This document shows, one piece after another, positions 54,595-62,581 of a stretch of DNA of 64,000 nucleotides (within the stretch, counting starts at the first letter, position 1; each line of letters starts with the position of its first letter). Made by a program: the position numbers and the translations under genes. Source of the stretch: Planobispora rosea (GTDB taxonomy: Bacteria; Actinomycetota; Actinomycetes; Streptosporangiales; Streptosporangiaceae); NCBI RefSeq assembly GCF_014648175.1, contig NZ_BMQP01000001.1:62001-126000 (forward strand), given 5' to 3'. The notes beneath the pieces were generated by a model. That model saw only the letters and a program-made list of their open reading frames with translations. It was not told the origin of the DNA and ran no database searches.

Positions 54595-55677
54595 GTGGCC
54601 GTACCCATCGAGATGGAGCCCGCCGGACCGGCGGGCTCCCCGCAGGACGCCGCGTCCTCCGGGGCCCCTGGATCCCGCCGAGCTCGCGGAGCTCGGCGAG
54701 GGGTGCTCCGGTACGCCCTGACCAAGCTCGGCGGGGCGCTGCTGAGCATCGGCATGGTCGTGGTCGCGACGTTCTTCCTGTTCCGGCTGATCCCCGGCGA
54801 CCCGGCGATCGCCTACACCCGGGACGTGCCGCTCAGCCCCGACCAGCTCGCCCTGCTCCGCCGCCAGATGGGGCTGGACCGGCCGCTGCCGGAGCAGTTC
54901 CTGGACTTCGTGCTCAGGTCCCTGCGGGGGGACCTCGGCACCTCCTACGAGTACCGCAGGCCGGTCGCCGAGCTCATCGGCGAGCGGCTCGGCCCGACCC
55001 TGCTGCTGGTCGGCACCGGCCTGGCGGTGGCGGTCACGCTGGGCCTGTGGCAGGGCGCCAGGGCCGCCTGGAACCACGGGGGGCGGCTGGACCGCTTCTC
55101 CACCGGCCTCTCGCTCACCCTGTGGTCGGTGCCGACGTTCTGGCTCGGCCTGCTGCTGCTGATGGTCTTCGCGGCCGGGGTGGGGCCGGTCCCGGGGATC
55201 TTCCCCACCCGGGGCATGGAGGACGTCGACGCGCCGGACGGCCCGCTCTACCTGCTGCACGTCGCCCACCACCTGGTGCTGCCCTGCCTCACCCTGGTCG
55301 CCGTCGTCTACGCCCAGTACCTGGTGGTCATGCGCTCGTCCCTGCTCGACGAGATCGGCCAGGACTACGTGACCACCGCCCGCGCCAAGGGCCTGCGCGA
55401 CGCCGAGGTGCGCCGCCGGCACGCGGTGCCCAACGCCCTGCTGCCCACGGTGACGCTGGTCTTCCTGCACATCGGGCTGGTGGTCCAGGGCGCGGTGACG
55501 ACCGAGACCGTCTACTCCTGGCCGGGCCTGGGCCTGCTGTTCTACGAGGCGATCAAGGGCCCTGACTTCGCCGTGATGCAGGGGACGTTCATGGTCCTGT
55601 GCGTCGCGGTGATCGTCATGAACACGCTGGCGGACGTGCTCTACCACGTCCTGGATCCCCGGGTGAGGTCCGCATGA
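54595..55677 (+). CDS. Oligopeptide ABC permease, DppB/OppB type
   Basis: This 360-residue inner-membrane permease shows the family segments FRLIPGDPAIAY near the first helix, MGLDRPLPEQFLDFV, and SVPTFWLGLLLL. The EAA-type coupling loop reads DEIGQDYVTTARAKGLRDAEV. About six membrane helices are visible. A 40-residue Ala/Gly/Pro-rich N-terminal extension precedes the first helix, so a start further in is conceivable; GTG 54595 is the first in frame. Its stop overlaps the next permease start as ATGA. Confidence 0.94.
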   Translation: MAVPIEMEPAGPAGSPQDAASSGAPGSRRARGARRGVLRYALTKLGGALLSIGMVVVATFFLFRLIPGDPAIAYTRDVPLSPDQLALLRRQMGLDRPLPEQFLDFVLRSLRGDLGTSYEYRRPVAELIGERLGPTLLLVGTGLAVAVTLGLWQGARAAWNHGGRLDRFSTGLSLTLWSVPTFWLGLLLLMVFAAGVGPVPGIFPTRGMEDVDAPDGPLYLLHVAHHLVLPCLTLVAVVYAQYLVVMRSSLLDEIGQDYVTTARAKGLRDAEVRRRHAVPNALLPTVTLVFLHIGLVVQGAVTTETVYSWPGLGLLFYEAIKGPDFAVMQGTFMVLCVAVIVMNTLADVLYHVLDPRVRSA

Positions 55678-56552
55678 GCGATGCGACGGCGCGCCGCCGC
55701 GAGGGGCGCGCCCGGTTCTGGCGGGAGTACCGCACGCAGCGGTCCGGGATGTACGGCGTGGCCATCCTGGTCGTGGCCGTCCTGGCGGCGCTGGTCACGC
55801 CCCTGGTCACCGACCCGTCGGGCCTGGACGTGACCAGGGCGACGGGGGAGAAGATGGCGCCGCCGAGCCTCGGGTTCCCGCTCGGCACCGACGAGTCGGG
55901 CCGCTCGATCCTGCTGATGGTCCTGTGGGGCTCGCGGGTGTCCCTGCTCATCGGGTTCCTGTCCGCGCTGCTCAGCATGGTGATCGGCACGGTCGTCGGG
56001 ATCGTCGCCGGGCACTTCCGGGGCTGGCCCTCGGCCGTGCTGATGCGGATCACGGACTGGTTCCTGGTCCTGCCCTCGCTGGTGCTGGCACTGGTGCTCG
56101 CGGCCATCCTCGGCGGCGGCACCTCCACGATCGTGCTGGCGATCGGGGTGACCTCCTGGGCCGGGACGGCCCGGCTGATCCGGGCCCAGACGCTGACCGT
56201 GGAGGCCCGGCCGTACGTCGAGCGCTCCCGGGTGCTGGGCGCCGGGCACTGGCACGTCATGACCCGGCACGTGCTGCCCAACGTCGCCCCGCTGGTGCTC
56301 GCCAACACCACGCTCACGGTCGCCACCGCCATCGTCACCGAGTCGACCCTGGCCTTCCTCGGCGCGGACGCCGGGCAGGCGTCGTGGGGCAGCATGTTGC
56401 GCGGCTCCTACGACTGGGGCGCGGTCACCTCCGGCGCGTGGTGGTACGTCCTGCCGCCGGGCCTGTGCATCGTGGCGGTGGTCCTGGCGTTCACGCTCTG
56501 CGGCCGGGCGCTGGAGGTCGTCCTCAACCCACGCCTGAGGGGGGTCTCGTGA
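55674..56552 (+). CDS. Oligopeptide ABC permease, DppC/OppC type
   Basis: This 292-residue partner permease has the N-terminal helix GMYGVAILVVAVLAALVTPLV and the FPLGTDESGRSILLMVLWGSRVSLLIGF segment typical of OppC. The coupling loop reads VEARPYVERSRVLGAGHWHVMTRHVLPN, and FLGADAGQASWGSML follows. The start at 55674 overlaps the DppB-type stop codon (ATGA), and its own stop overlaps the ATPase start (GTGA). This is a tightly coupled operon. Confidence 0.95.
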   Translation: MSDATARRREGRARFWREYRTQRSGMYGVAILVVAVLAALVTPLVTDPSGLDVTRATGEKMAPPSLGFPLGTDESGRSILLMVLWGSRVSLLIGFLSALLSMVIGTVVGIVAGHFRGWPSAVLMRITDWFLVLPSLVLALVLAAILGGGTSTIVLAIGVTSWAGTARLIRAQTLTVEARPYVERSRVLGAGHWHVMTRHVLPNVAPLVLANTTLTVATAIVTESTLAFLGADAGQASWGSMLRGSYDWGAVTSGAWWYVLPPGLCIVAVVLAFTLCGRALEVVLNPRLRGVS

Positions 56553-57733
56553 CGCAGCGGGAGACACAGCCGGAGACACAGCCGGAGACACAGCGGGAGG
56601 TACGGCGGGAGACGCCGCCGGAGACGCGGCGGGGAAGGCTGCTGGAGCTGCGCGACGTGGCGGTCACCTACCGGAGCGCCGCCGGGGACGTGCCCGCCGT
56701 GCGCGGGGTCTCGCTGACCCTGGGCGAGGGAGAGGCCCTCGGCGTCGCGGGGGAGTCCGGGTCGGGCAAGTCGACGCTGGCGATGGCGCTGCTCAGGCTG
56801 CTGCCGAAGACCGCCCGGGTGACCGGCGGGATCCTGCTGGACGGTGAGGACGTGCTCACGATGTCGTGGGGACGGCTGCGCGCGGTGCGGTGGGCGTCGG
56901 CCTCGGTGGTCTTCCAGGGAGCCCAGCACGCGCTGAACCCGGTGCGCCGGGTCGGCGCGCAGATCGCCGAGCCGCTGCTGGTGCACGGTACGGCGACCCC
57001 GGCCCGGGCACGCACGCGGGTGGCCGAGCTGCTGGAGCAGGTGGGCCTGCCCGCCTGGCGGGAACGGAGCTACCCGCACGAGCTGTCCGGCGGGCAGCGC
57101 CAGCGCGTGATGATCGCCATGGCACTGGCCTGCGAGCCGCATCTGATCATCGCCGACGAGCCGACGACGGCCCTGGACGTGATGATCCAGGCCCAGGTGC
57201 TCGCGCTGATCCGCACGCTCATCGCCGACCGGGGCATCAGCCTGATCATGATCTCGCACGACCTGTCGGTCCTGGCGGCGACGTGCGACCGGCTGGCGGT
57301 GATGTACGCCGGGAAGGTGGTCGAGACGGGCCCGTCGCGCGAGGTCTTCACCGCCGCCCGGCACCCGTACAGCAGGGCGCTGGCCGAGGCGTTCCCCACG
57401 GTCGGCGACCTCGCCTCCCGGATGGCGCCCCGGGGACTGGGGGGTGACCCGCCCGACCCGATGCGGCTGCCGGGCGGCTGCTCCTTCCGCCCCCGCTGCC
57501 CGGTGGCGCTGCCGTCCTGCGCAACCCGGGACGTCGAGCTGTGGCCCGCCGACCGCACCCCGGACGGGCAGATCCCGGACGGTCCCGCCCTGGACGCGCA
57601 GGCTCCGGACGGGCAGGCGCCGGGCGCCCCTCCCCCGGACGGCCGAATCCCGCCGGAACACGCGCGCCCGGTGCCCCGGCACACCGCCGCGTGCGTCCAC
57701 GTCCTGCCGGAACCGGCGAAGGAGAGCGCGTGA
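56549..57733 (+). CDS. Oligopeptide ABC ATPase, DppD/OppD type
   Basis: This 394-residue ATPase has Walker A GESGSGKST, signature LSGGQRQR, Walker B LIIADEPTTALD and the switch His in MISHD. The C-terminal oligo/dipeptide domain has the Cys-rich GGCSFRPRCPVALPSC. Two oddities appear. The N-terminus carries a low-complexity ETQPETQPETQ run encoded by direct repeats, and the C-terminal part has an inserted Pro/Asp/Gly-rich stretch (about residues 336-372) before the last Cys. The GTG at 56549 overlaps the upstream stop as GTGA. Confidence 0.95.
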   Translation: MTQRETQPETQPETQREVRRETPPETRRGRLLELRDVAVTYRSAAGDVPAVRGVSLTLGEGEALGVAGESGSGKSTLAMALLRLLPKTARVTGGILLDGEDVLTMSWGRLRAVRWASASVVFQGAQHALNPVRRVGAQIAEPLLVHGTATPARARTRVAELLEQVGLPAWRERSYPHELSGGQRQRVMIAMALACEPHLIIADEPTTALDVMIQAQVLALIRTLIADRGISLIMISHDLSVLAATCDRLAVMYAGKVVETGPSREVFTAARHPYSRALAEAFPTVGDLASRMAPRGLGGDPPDPMRLPGGCSFRPRCPVALPSCATRDVELWPADRTPDGQIPDGPALDAQAPDGQAPGAPPPDGRIPPEHARPVPRHTAACVHVLPEPAKESA

Positions 57734-58698
57734 CCCTGCTCGAAGCCATCGACGTGCACGTGGAGTTCACCGCGCGCGGGCGGCGGGCGCGGGCCGTGGA
57801 CGGGGTCAACCTCGCCGTCGGCGAGGGCGAGATCGTCGCACTCGTGGGAGAGTCCGGCTGCGGCAAGACGACGCTGGCCCGCACGCTGCTCGGCCTGGAA
57901 CGGCCCGCCTCGGGCGCCGTCCGGTACGGCGGCGCGCCCCTGACCTACTCCACCCGCGCGCTCAAGGCCTACCGCCGCGAGGTCCAGCTGGTGCCGCAGG
58001 ACCCGACCGGGTCGCTCAACCCCCGGCACACCGTCTACGAGGCGGTGGCCGAGGGGCCGCGCATCCACGGCCTGCCCGGGGAGCGGGAACGGGTCGCCTC
58101 GGCGCTGTCGCGGGCCGGGCTCCGCCCGCCGGAGCGGTTCTTCCCGGTGTACCCGCACGAGCTGTCCGGCGGGCAGCGCCAGCGCGTGGTCATCGCCGGG
58201 GCGCTGGCCCTGGAGCCCAGGGTCCTGGTCGCCGACGAGCCCGTCGCCTCCCTGGACGCCTCCGTCCGCGGCGAGATCCTCGCGCTGCTGCTGCGCCTCC
58301 GCGCCGAGCTGGGCCTGTCCGCGCTGGTCGTCACCCACGACCTCGGCCTCGCCTGGAACATCGCCGACCGCGTCGCGGTGATGTATCTCGGCAGGATCGT
58401 CGAGTCGGGCCCCGTCGAGCAGGTGCTGAGCGCGCCCTCCCACCCCTACACCCAGGCGCTGCTCTCGGTGCTCCCGGAGTCGCCGTCGCCCATCGTCCTG
58501 GGCGGCGAGCCGCCGGACCCGACCGGCATCCCCGGGGGCTGCCGCTTCCACCCCCGCTGCCAGGTCCTGGCCGGGGGGCAGGCGGCCGAGGCCGGGGTCG
58601 ACGGGCGGTGCCGGTCGCAGCCGCTGGACATCCTGCCCGCCGCACCCGGTTCCCGGGTCGCCTGCCACTTCGCCGAGGCGGGCCGGGCACCGGCCTGA
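57730..58698 (+). CDS. Oligopeptide ABC ATPase, DppF/OppF type
   Basis: This 322-residue second ATPase closes the five-gene peptide-import operon. It shows Walker A GESGCGKTT, the OppF-type QLVPQDPTGSLNPRHTV Q-loop, signature LSGGQRQR, Walker B VLVADEPVASLD and switch His VTHD. The C-terminal motif GGCRFHPRC matches the family. The GTG at 57730 overlaps the previous stop. Together the five genes form a complete family-5 peptide or nickel importer; peptides are likelier given the nearby secreted carboxypeptidase. Confidence 0.95.
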   Translation: MTLLEAIDVHVEFTARGRRARAVDGVNLAVGEGEIVALVGESGCGKTTLARTLLGLERPASGAVRYGGAPLTYSTRALKAYRREVQLVPQDPTGSLNPRHTVYEAVAEGPRIHGLPGERERVASALSRAGLRPPERFFPVYPHELSGGQRQRVVIAGALALEPRVLVADEPVASLDASVRGEILALLLRLRAELGLSALVVTHDLGLAWNIADRVAVMYLGRIVESGPVEQVLSAPSHPYTQALLSVLPESPSPIVLGGEPPDPTGIPGGCRFHPRCQVLAGGQAAEAGVDGRCRSQPLDILPAAPGSRVACHFAEAGRAPA

Positions 58699-58735
58699 AC
58701 CCGCCCCGGTCCCGAGGCCGACCCGGTGGCTCCCG

Positions 58736-60034
58736 TCAGAGGCCGGGGAGGCGGCCGTTGCGGAACAGGTCGACGAAGAACTGGTGGTCGGCCCTGGCCC
58801 GGGCGCCGTAGGCGTGGGCGAAGTCGACGAGCATCTCCGTGAAGCCCTTCTCGTCACCGCCGACCACGGCTGTGATCGCGTCCTCGGTGGAGAAGTCGAC
58901 CAGGTCGTGGCTGGACTCGTCGTCGGCCACCGAGTGCATGCGGGCCACCGCCGTACCCAGGTCGCGGATCACGGAGCTGAGCTCCTCCGGCTCGTTCACG
59001 TCACCCCAGTCGAGGTCCGCGGAGTACGGGCTGATCTCGGCGACGAGCTGGCCGACGCCGTTCAGCGCGGTGTAGCCGAGCCAGGGATCGGCGTAGGCCT
59101 GCAGGGCGCGCTGGGACTCGGCGGTGCGGTGACCCTGGTGCTTGAAGTAGCCGTGCACCTTCTCGTCGGCGATGTGCCGGGCCACGGCCGGGACCTGCGC
59201 CTGCTTCATGTAGAGGATGACGTCGTTCTCCAGCGCCTCGGTGTGGCCCTCCAGCAGCAGGTTGTAGGAGGGCAGCCCGGCCGAGCCGATGCCGACGCCC
59301 TTGCGCAGCGCGACGTCCTTGATCCGGTGCTCGACCTCGGACACCGCGGGGAGCGTGGTCAGGTAGTCCTGGAAGGCCGCCTCGACCGCGTGCCGCGTCT
59401 CGTCGCCGACCGGGTGACGGCCCTCCATGGCGGCGAAACGGCGGTCGTAGTTCTCGATCGTGGTCTCCACCTCCAGCAGGGCCACCCGGGTGTGCAGCCG
59501 GGCGCGCTGGAGCACCTGGTGGAGCACGCCGCTGGTGGTCTTCAGCGTCAGCGAGCCGATGGCGTCGTCGCCGTCGCGCGCGATGCCGTTCAGCTCGGCC
59601 AGGTAGGCGTGGGTGAACTCGGCGACCAGGCTTGAGATCACCTCGTCCGACAGCGCCTTGGCGTAGCCGATCAGCGCGACGCTGGCGGCGAACCGCTTGA
59701 GATCCCACACGTAGGGGCCGACGTAGGCCTCGTCGAAGTCGTTGACGTTGAAGACGAGGACACCCGAGGCGTTCATGTAGGTGCCGAAGTTCTCGGCGTG
59801 CAGGTCGCCGTGGATCCACACCCGGCTCGTCGGACCGTCCAGGAACGCGTCGTCGGCGAACGCGCCGGTCATGTCCGCGTAGAACAGGCAGGCGCTGCCC
59901 CGGTAGAAGGCGAACGGGGAGGCGGCCATCTTCCGGAACTTGCGCCGGAAGGCGGGCGGGTCGATCGCCATGGAGTCACCGAACTCGGTGACGAGGACGT
60001 CGAGGATGTGGGCCGAGCGCCCGTCGGTGGTCAT
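58736..60034 (-). CDS. DUF2252 family protein
   Basis: This 432-residue protein of the DUF2252 family has a kinase-like (aminoglycoside-phosphotransferase-related) look. AASPFAFYRGSACLFYAD comes first, then VWIHGDLHAENFGTYM with the catalytic-loop-like HGDLHAEN. VFNVNDFDEAYVGPYVWDLKRFAAS follows, resembling a DFD metal motif. The family's substrate is unknown. ATG 60034 has only a weak ribosome-binding site; a GTG at 60043 adds three residues. It converges on the transporter operon. Confidence 0.92.
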   Translation of the reverse strand: MTTDGRSAHILDVLVTEFGDSMAIDPPAFRRKFRKMAASPFAFYRGSACLFYADMTGAFADDAFLDGPTSRVWIHGDLHAENFGTYMNASGVLVFNVNDFDEAYVGPYVWDLKRFAASVALIGYAKALSDEVISSLVAEFTHAYLAELNGIARDGDDAIGSLTLKTTSGVLHQVLQRARLHTRVALLEVETTIENYDRRFAAMEGRHPVGDETRHAVEAAFQDYLTTLPAVSEVEHRIKDVALRKGVGIGSAGLPSYNLLLEGHTEALENDVILYMKQAQVPAVARHIADEKVHGYFKHQGHRTAESQRALQAYADPWLGYTALNGVGQLVAEISPYSADLDWGDVNEPEELSSVIRDLGTAVARMHSVADDESSHDLVDFSTEDAITAVVGGDEKGFTEMLVDFAHAYGARARADHQFFVDLFRNGRLPGL

Positions 60035-60153
60035 GGTGCGCACGGTAAACCCGCCGGAGCCGTGTCCGCCAGATGACAAAGCATGTTTTTGGAACGTGTT
60101 AACGGCATTCCAGAGATTGACCGATTCGGAGAGCTGCCGGATTCCGGAGGGCA

Positions 60154-61374
60154 CTACTCCCCGCTCCGTGCGCTCCGGTAGTTCCTCAGCGTGCTCCCGT
60201 AGTCCTTCAGCGTGATCGAGTTCGCCGCCCTGGTGGTCAACCGGTCGAGGAAACCGCCCAGCAGGGGAGAGGTCAGCATCCGGTAGGCCCGGTTCCGGCG
60301 CCGGATCCTCCGGTCGGTCGGCGGCGCGAAGAACGGGCCGACGTTCCCGGCGACCTTCTGGCAGGCCCTGGCGTAGCCGCGGATCGCCTCCTCGTAGCGG
60401 GGGAAGGCGACGCGGTGGTCGCCACCGGCCTGCGCCAGTTCCCCGGCCAGCACGTAGGCGGAGATCATCGCCATCCCCGCCCCCATGCCGCCGCAGGTCG
60501 CGCCGTATCCGGCGTCCCCGAGCAGCGCCACGCGCCCGGCGGTGAAGCGGTCCATGCGGACCATTCCGATGGAGTCGAAGTACAGGTCGCGGGCCCCCCA
60601 CACGCCCTCCATCAGCCGGGCGGCGCGCCAGCCCATGCCCGCGTAGGCGTCGGCCAGGATCTTCCGGTGCCGCCCGGTGTCGCGGTGGTCGCAGCGCAGC
60701 CCCTCGGCGGAGAAGACGCACATGACGCTGGTACGGCCGTCGGCGTCGCCCGCGGCCAGAGACCTGCCCGGTTCGGTGTACATCGACGAGCCGGGGCCGA
60801 GACCGAGGTCGTCGTCCACGGTGAAGATCGCAACGTGGTAGCCGGAGGGACGGACGAACCGCTCCTCGGGGCCGAAGACCAGCCCGCGCACGTTGGAGTG
60901 CAGGCCGTCGGCCCCGATCACCAGGTCGAACCCGCGCGAGAGGCCGCTGTCGAAGGTGACCTGCACCCCGCCGCCGGTCTCCTCCATGGAGGCGATGGAG
61001 TCGCCGAAGACGTACTCGGTGTCGTTCCCGGTGCGCTCGTACAGCAGCCGGGTCAGGTCGCCCCGGAGGATCTCCACCTCGCCGCCGGTGAACTCCGGCG
61101 GCAGGCTCACCAGCGGTGTGCCGTCCCCGTCGACCACGGTCAGCGGGCCCGGGGTGGTCCGCGACCGGCGGATGTCCTCCAGGACGCCCATGCGCCGGAG
61201 CATGCCCAGGTGCGCCGCGCCCCGGAAGTCGACCGCCTGGCCGCCCTCGCGCAGGGCCGGCGCCCGCTCCACCACCGTGACGGCGAAACCGTACCGGTTC
61301 AGCCAGTGCGCCAGCGCGGGCCCGGCGATGCCGGCGCCGGAGATCAGCACGTTCGTGTTCTCCGCGTTCTTCAT
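60154..61374 (-). CDS. FAD-dependent aromatic-type monooxygenase
   Basis: This 406-residue flavoprotein monooxygenase of the PHBH/TetX group has the FAD motif LISGAGIAGPALAHWL at the N-terminus. A DG motif (VIGADGLHSNVR near 160) and the second FAD motif (RVALLGDAGYGATCGGMGAGMA near 285) follow. It resembles enzymes that hydroxylate aromatic compounds or inactivate antibiotics such as tetracycline or rifampicin; the substrate is not deducible. GAGGGG precedes the ATG at 61374. It is not in an operon with its neighbours. Confidence 0.9.
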   Translation of the reverse strand: MKNAENTNVLISGAGIAGPALAHWLNRYGFAVTVVERAPALREGGQAVDFRGAAHLGMLRRMGVLEDIRRSRTTPGPLTVVDGDGTPLVSLPPEFTGGEVEILRGDLTRLLYERTGNDTEYVFGDSIASMEETGGGVQVTFDSGLSRGFDLVIGADGLHSNVRGLVFGPEERFVRPSGYHVAIFTVDDDLGLGPGSSMYTEPGRSLAAGDADGRTSVMCVFSAEGLRCDHRDTGRHRKILADAYAGMGWRAARLMEGVWGARDLYFDSIGMVRMDRFTAGRVALLGDAGYGATCGGMGAGMAMISAYVLAGELAQAGGDHRVAFPRYEEAIRGYARACQKVAGNVGPFFAPPTDRRIRRRNRAYRMLTSPLLGGFLDRLTTRAANSITLKDYGSTLRNYRSARSGE

Positions 61375-61487
61375 GAGGGACCCCTCGTCGTGTCGTCGTG
61401 CGGGCCCGTGGCTGGGCCCGCACGAGAAGCCTCGACGGGAGCGCTGACCGTGCTCTTACCACCGCCTGACGGCGGGAGGCACGGCAC

Positions 61488-61559
61488 GGTCAGCCGCAGT
61501 GCGGCTCAGCCATGGCAAAGGTCAGCCACGGCAAAGGTCAGCCGCAGTGCGGCTCAGCC
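61488..61559. repeat. 24-bp direct repeat downstream of the DUF1707 gene
   Basis: Two exact copies of a 24-base sequence (core CAGCCGCAGTGCGGCTCAG, itself partly palindromic) lie at 61488-61511 and 61536-61559. Between them is a shorter AAGGTCAGCC-type repeat. The second copy covers the stop region of the DUF1707 gene. The self-complementary GCCGCAGTGCGGC cores could also act as terminators. Confidence 0.8.
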
Positions 61560-62168
61560 GCGGCGATAGCGGTACCGCACCCAGATGTCGCCCTTCGTCT
61601 CGCCGGAGAACCGCAGTGTGACAGCGTCCGGCGCCGGGGGCCCCGCGGGCTTGTTGTGCACGGTGCCCATACCCGTGGTCAGCACCTCGTCGGCACGGAT
61701 CCGCCAGCCGTGCGGGACGACGACGATGACGTCCCCGAACCACGAGGTCACCTCCAGCTCGACGGAGACCTCGCGGTGCGGGCACTCCGCCCGCATGAAG
61801 TCCATCTTCACGGTGCCCCAGACCCCGCATCTGACGCTGATGCGCGGGGGGACGACCCAATGGCCGAGACGCTTCACCCGGCCGCTCCGCGTGTGCAGCC
61901 GCAGGACGTCCGGCGAGTCCGGGAGCGGTACGGGCAGGCCGTCCGGGAAGCCCGGCAGCGGCGCGGGCAGGGCGCCCGGCCGGGGGAGATCGGCCACGAT
62001 GGCGTCGAGCTCCCCGAAGGTCCGCGCCGCGTAGGTGCGGCCGAGCCGCTCGTGGAGCTCCTCGATGGTGATACGGCCCTCGCCGACCGCGTGACGCAGG
62101 GTCTCGGCCACCCGGTCCCGGTCGCGGTCACCGGCACGGATCTGCAGATGATCGGGGGGATCGGTCAT
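61554..62168 (-). CDS. DUF1707 SHOCT-like protein with LiaF-like C-terminal domain
   Basis: This 204-residue protein has an N-terminal DUF1707 segment (LQIRAGDRDRDRVAETLRHAVGEGRITIEELHERLGRTYAARTFGELDAIVADLP). A Pro-rich linker and a beta-rich domain like the LiaF cell-wall-stress proteins follow (VEVTSWFGDVIVVVPHGWRI). No membrane helix is seen, so it is probably cytosolic. Function is unknown. The start at 62168 gives the family N-terminus MTDPPDHLQIRAGD. A repeat overlaps its 3' end. Confidence 0.88.
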   Translation of the reverse strand: MTDPPDHLQIRAGDRDRDRVAETLRHAVGEGRITIEELHERLGRTYAARTFGELDAIVADLPRPGALPAPLPGFPDGLPVPLPDSPDVLRLHTRSGRVKRLGHWVVPPRISVRCGVWGTVKMDFMRAECPHREVSVELEVTSWFGDVIVVVPHGWRIRADEVLTTGMGTVHNKPAGPPAPDAVTLRFSGETKGDIWVRYRYRRG

Positions 62169-62581
62169 GGCGCCCACTTTAATGATCAGCCTCTCCGGCG
62201 TCAGGTGCCCGGCGGTAACGACTTCCGCGACCCGGAGGGCGGCCGTTCCGCCGGGGGACCACCGGCCCCGTCCCGGCCCCCGACGGCGGCCTCCTCGGGG
62301 TCGGCGGCTGACGGGCGTCCCGTGCACGCTCACTGGTGCACCATTGTCTTGTCGGCAGTCGAAGACCGCCGATGCACCCCAGGTGCCACCGGATCACCGC
62401 CCTGCTCGCTCGACCTGGAGGTCCAGACTGAGTTCCGCGGGATCCGGCGGTCACCCGGGACGCGCTGACCGTCGACAGGGCTGAGCGCCGCCGAGCGCCG
62501 AACAGTGAGCTCACTGGCTGCCGCGTCCCGGCACCGAAAAAAAGGGTGCCTCCCCACTGGGCTAGCAGCGAGGAGGCTGTC
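62169..62581. other. Gene-free stretch holding the left end of the IS110 element
   Basis: These 413 bases lie between the DUF1707 start and the IS110 transposase. I see no coding frame with normal bias. The part nearest DUF1707 should hold its promoter. The part from about 62340 is the likely left non-coding end of the IS110 element, where IS110-group elements encode their bridge RNA. A hairpin GGCACC, nine A-rich bases, GGTGCC lies at 62530-62550. Confidence 0.5.
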
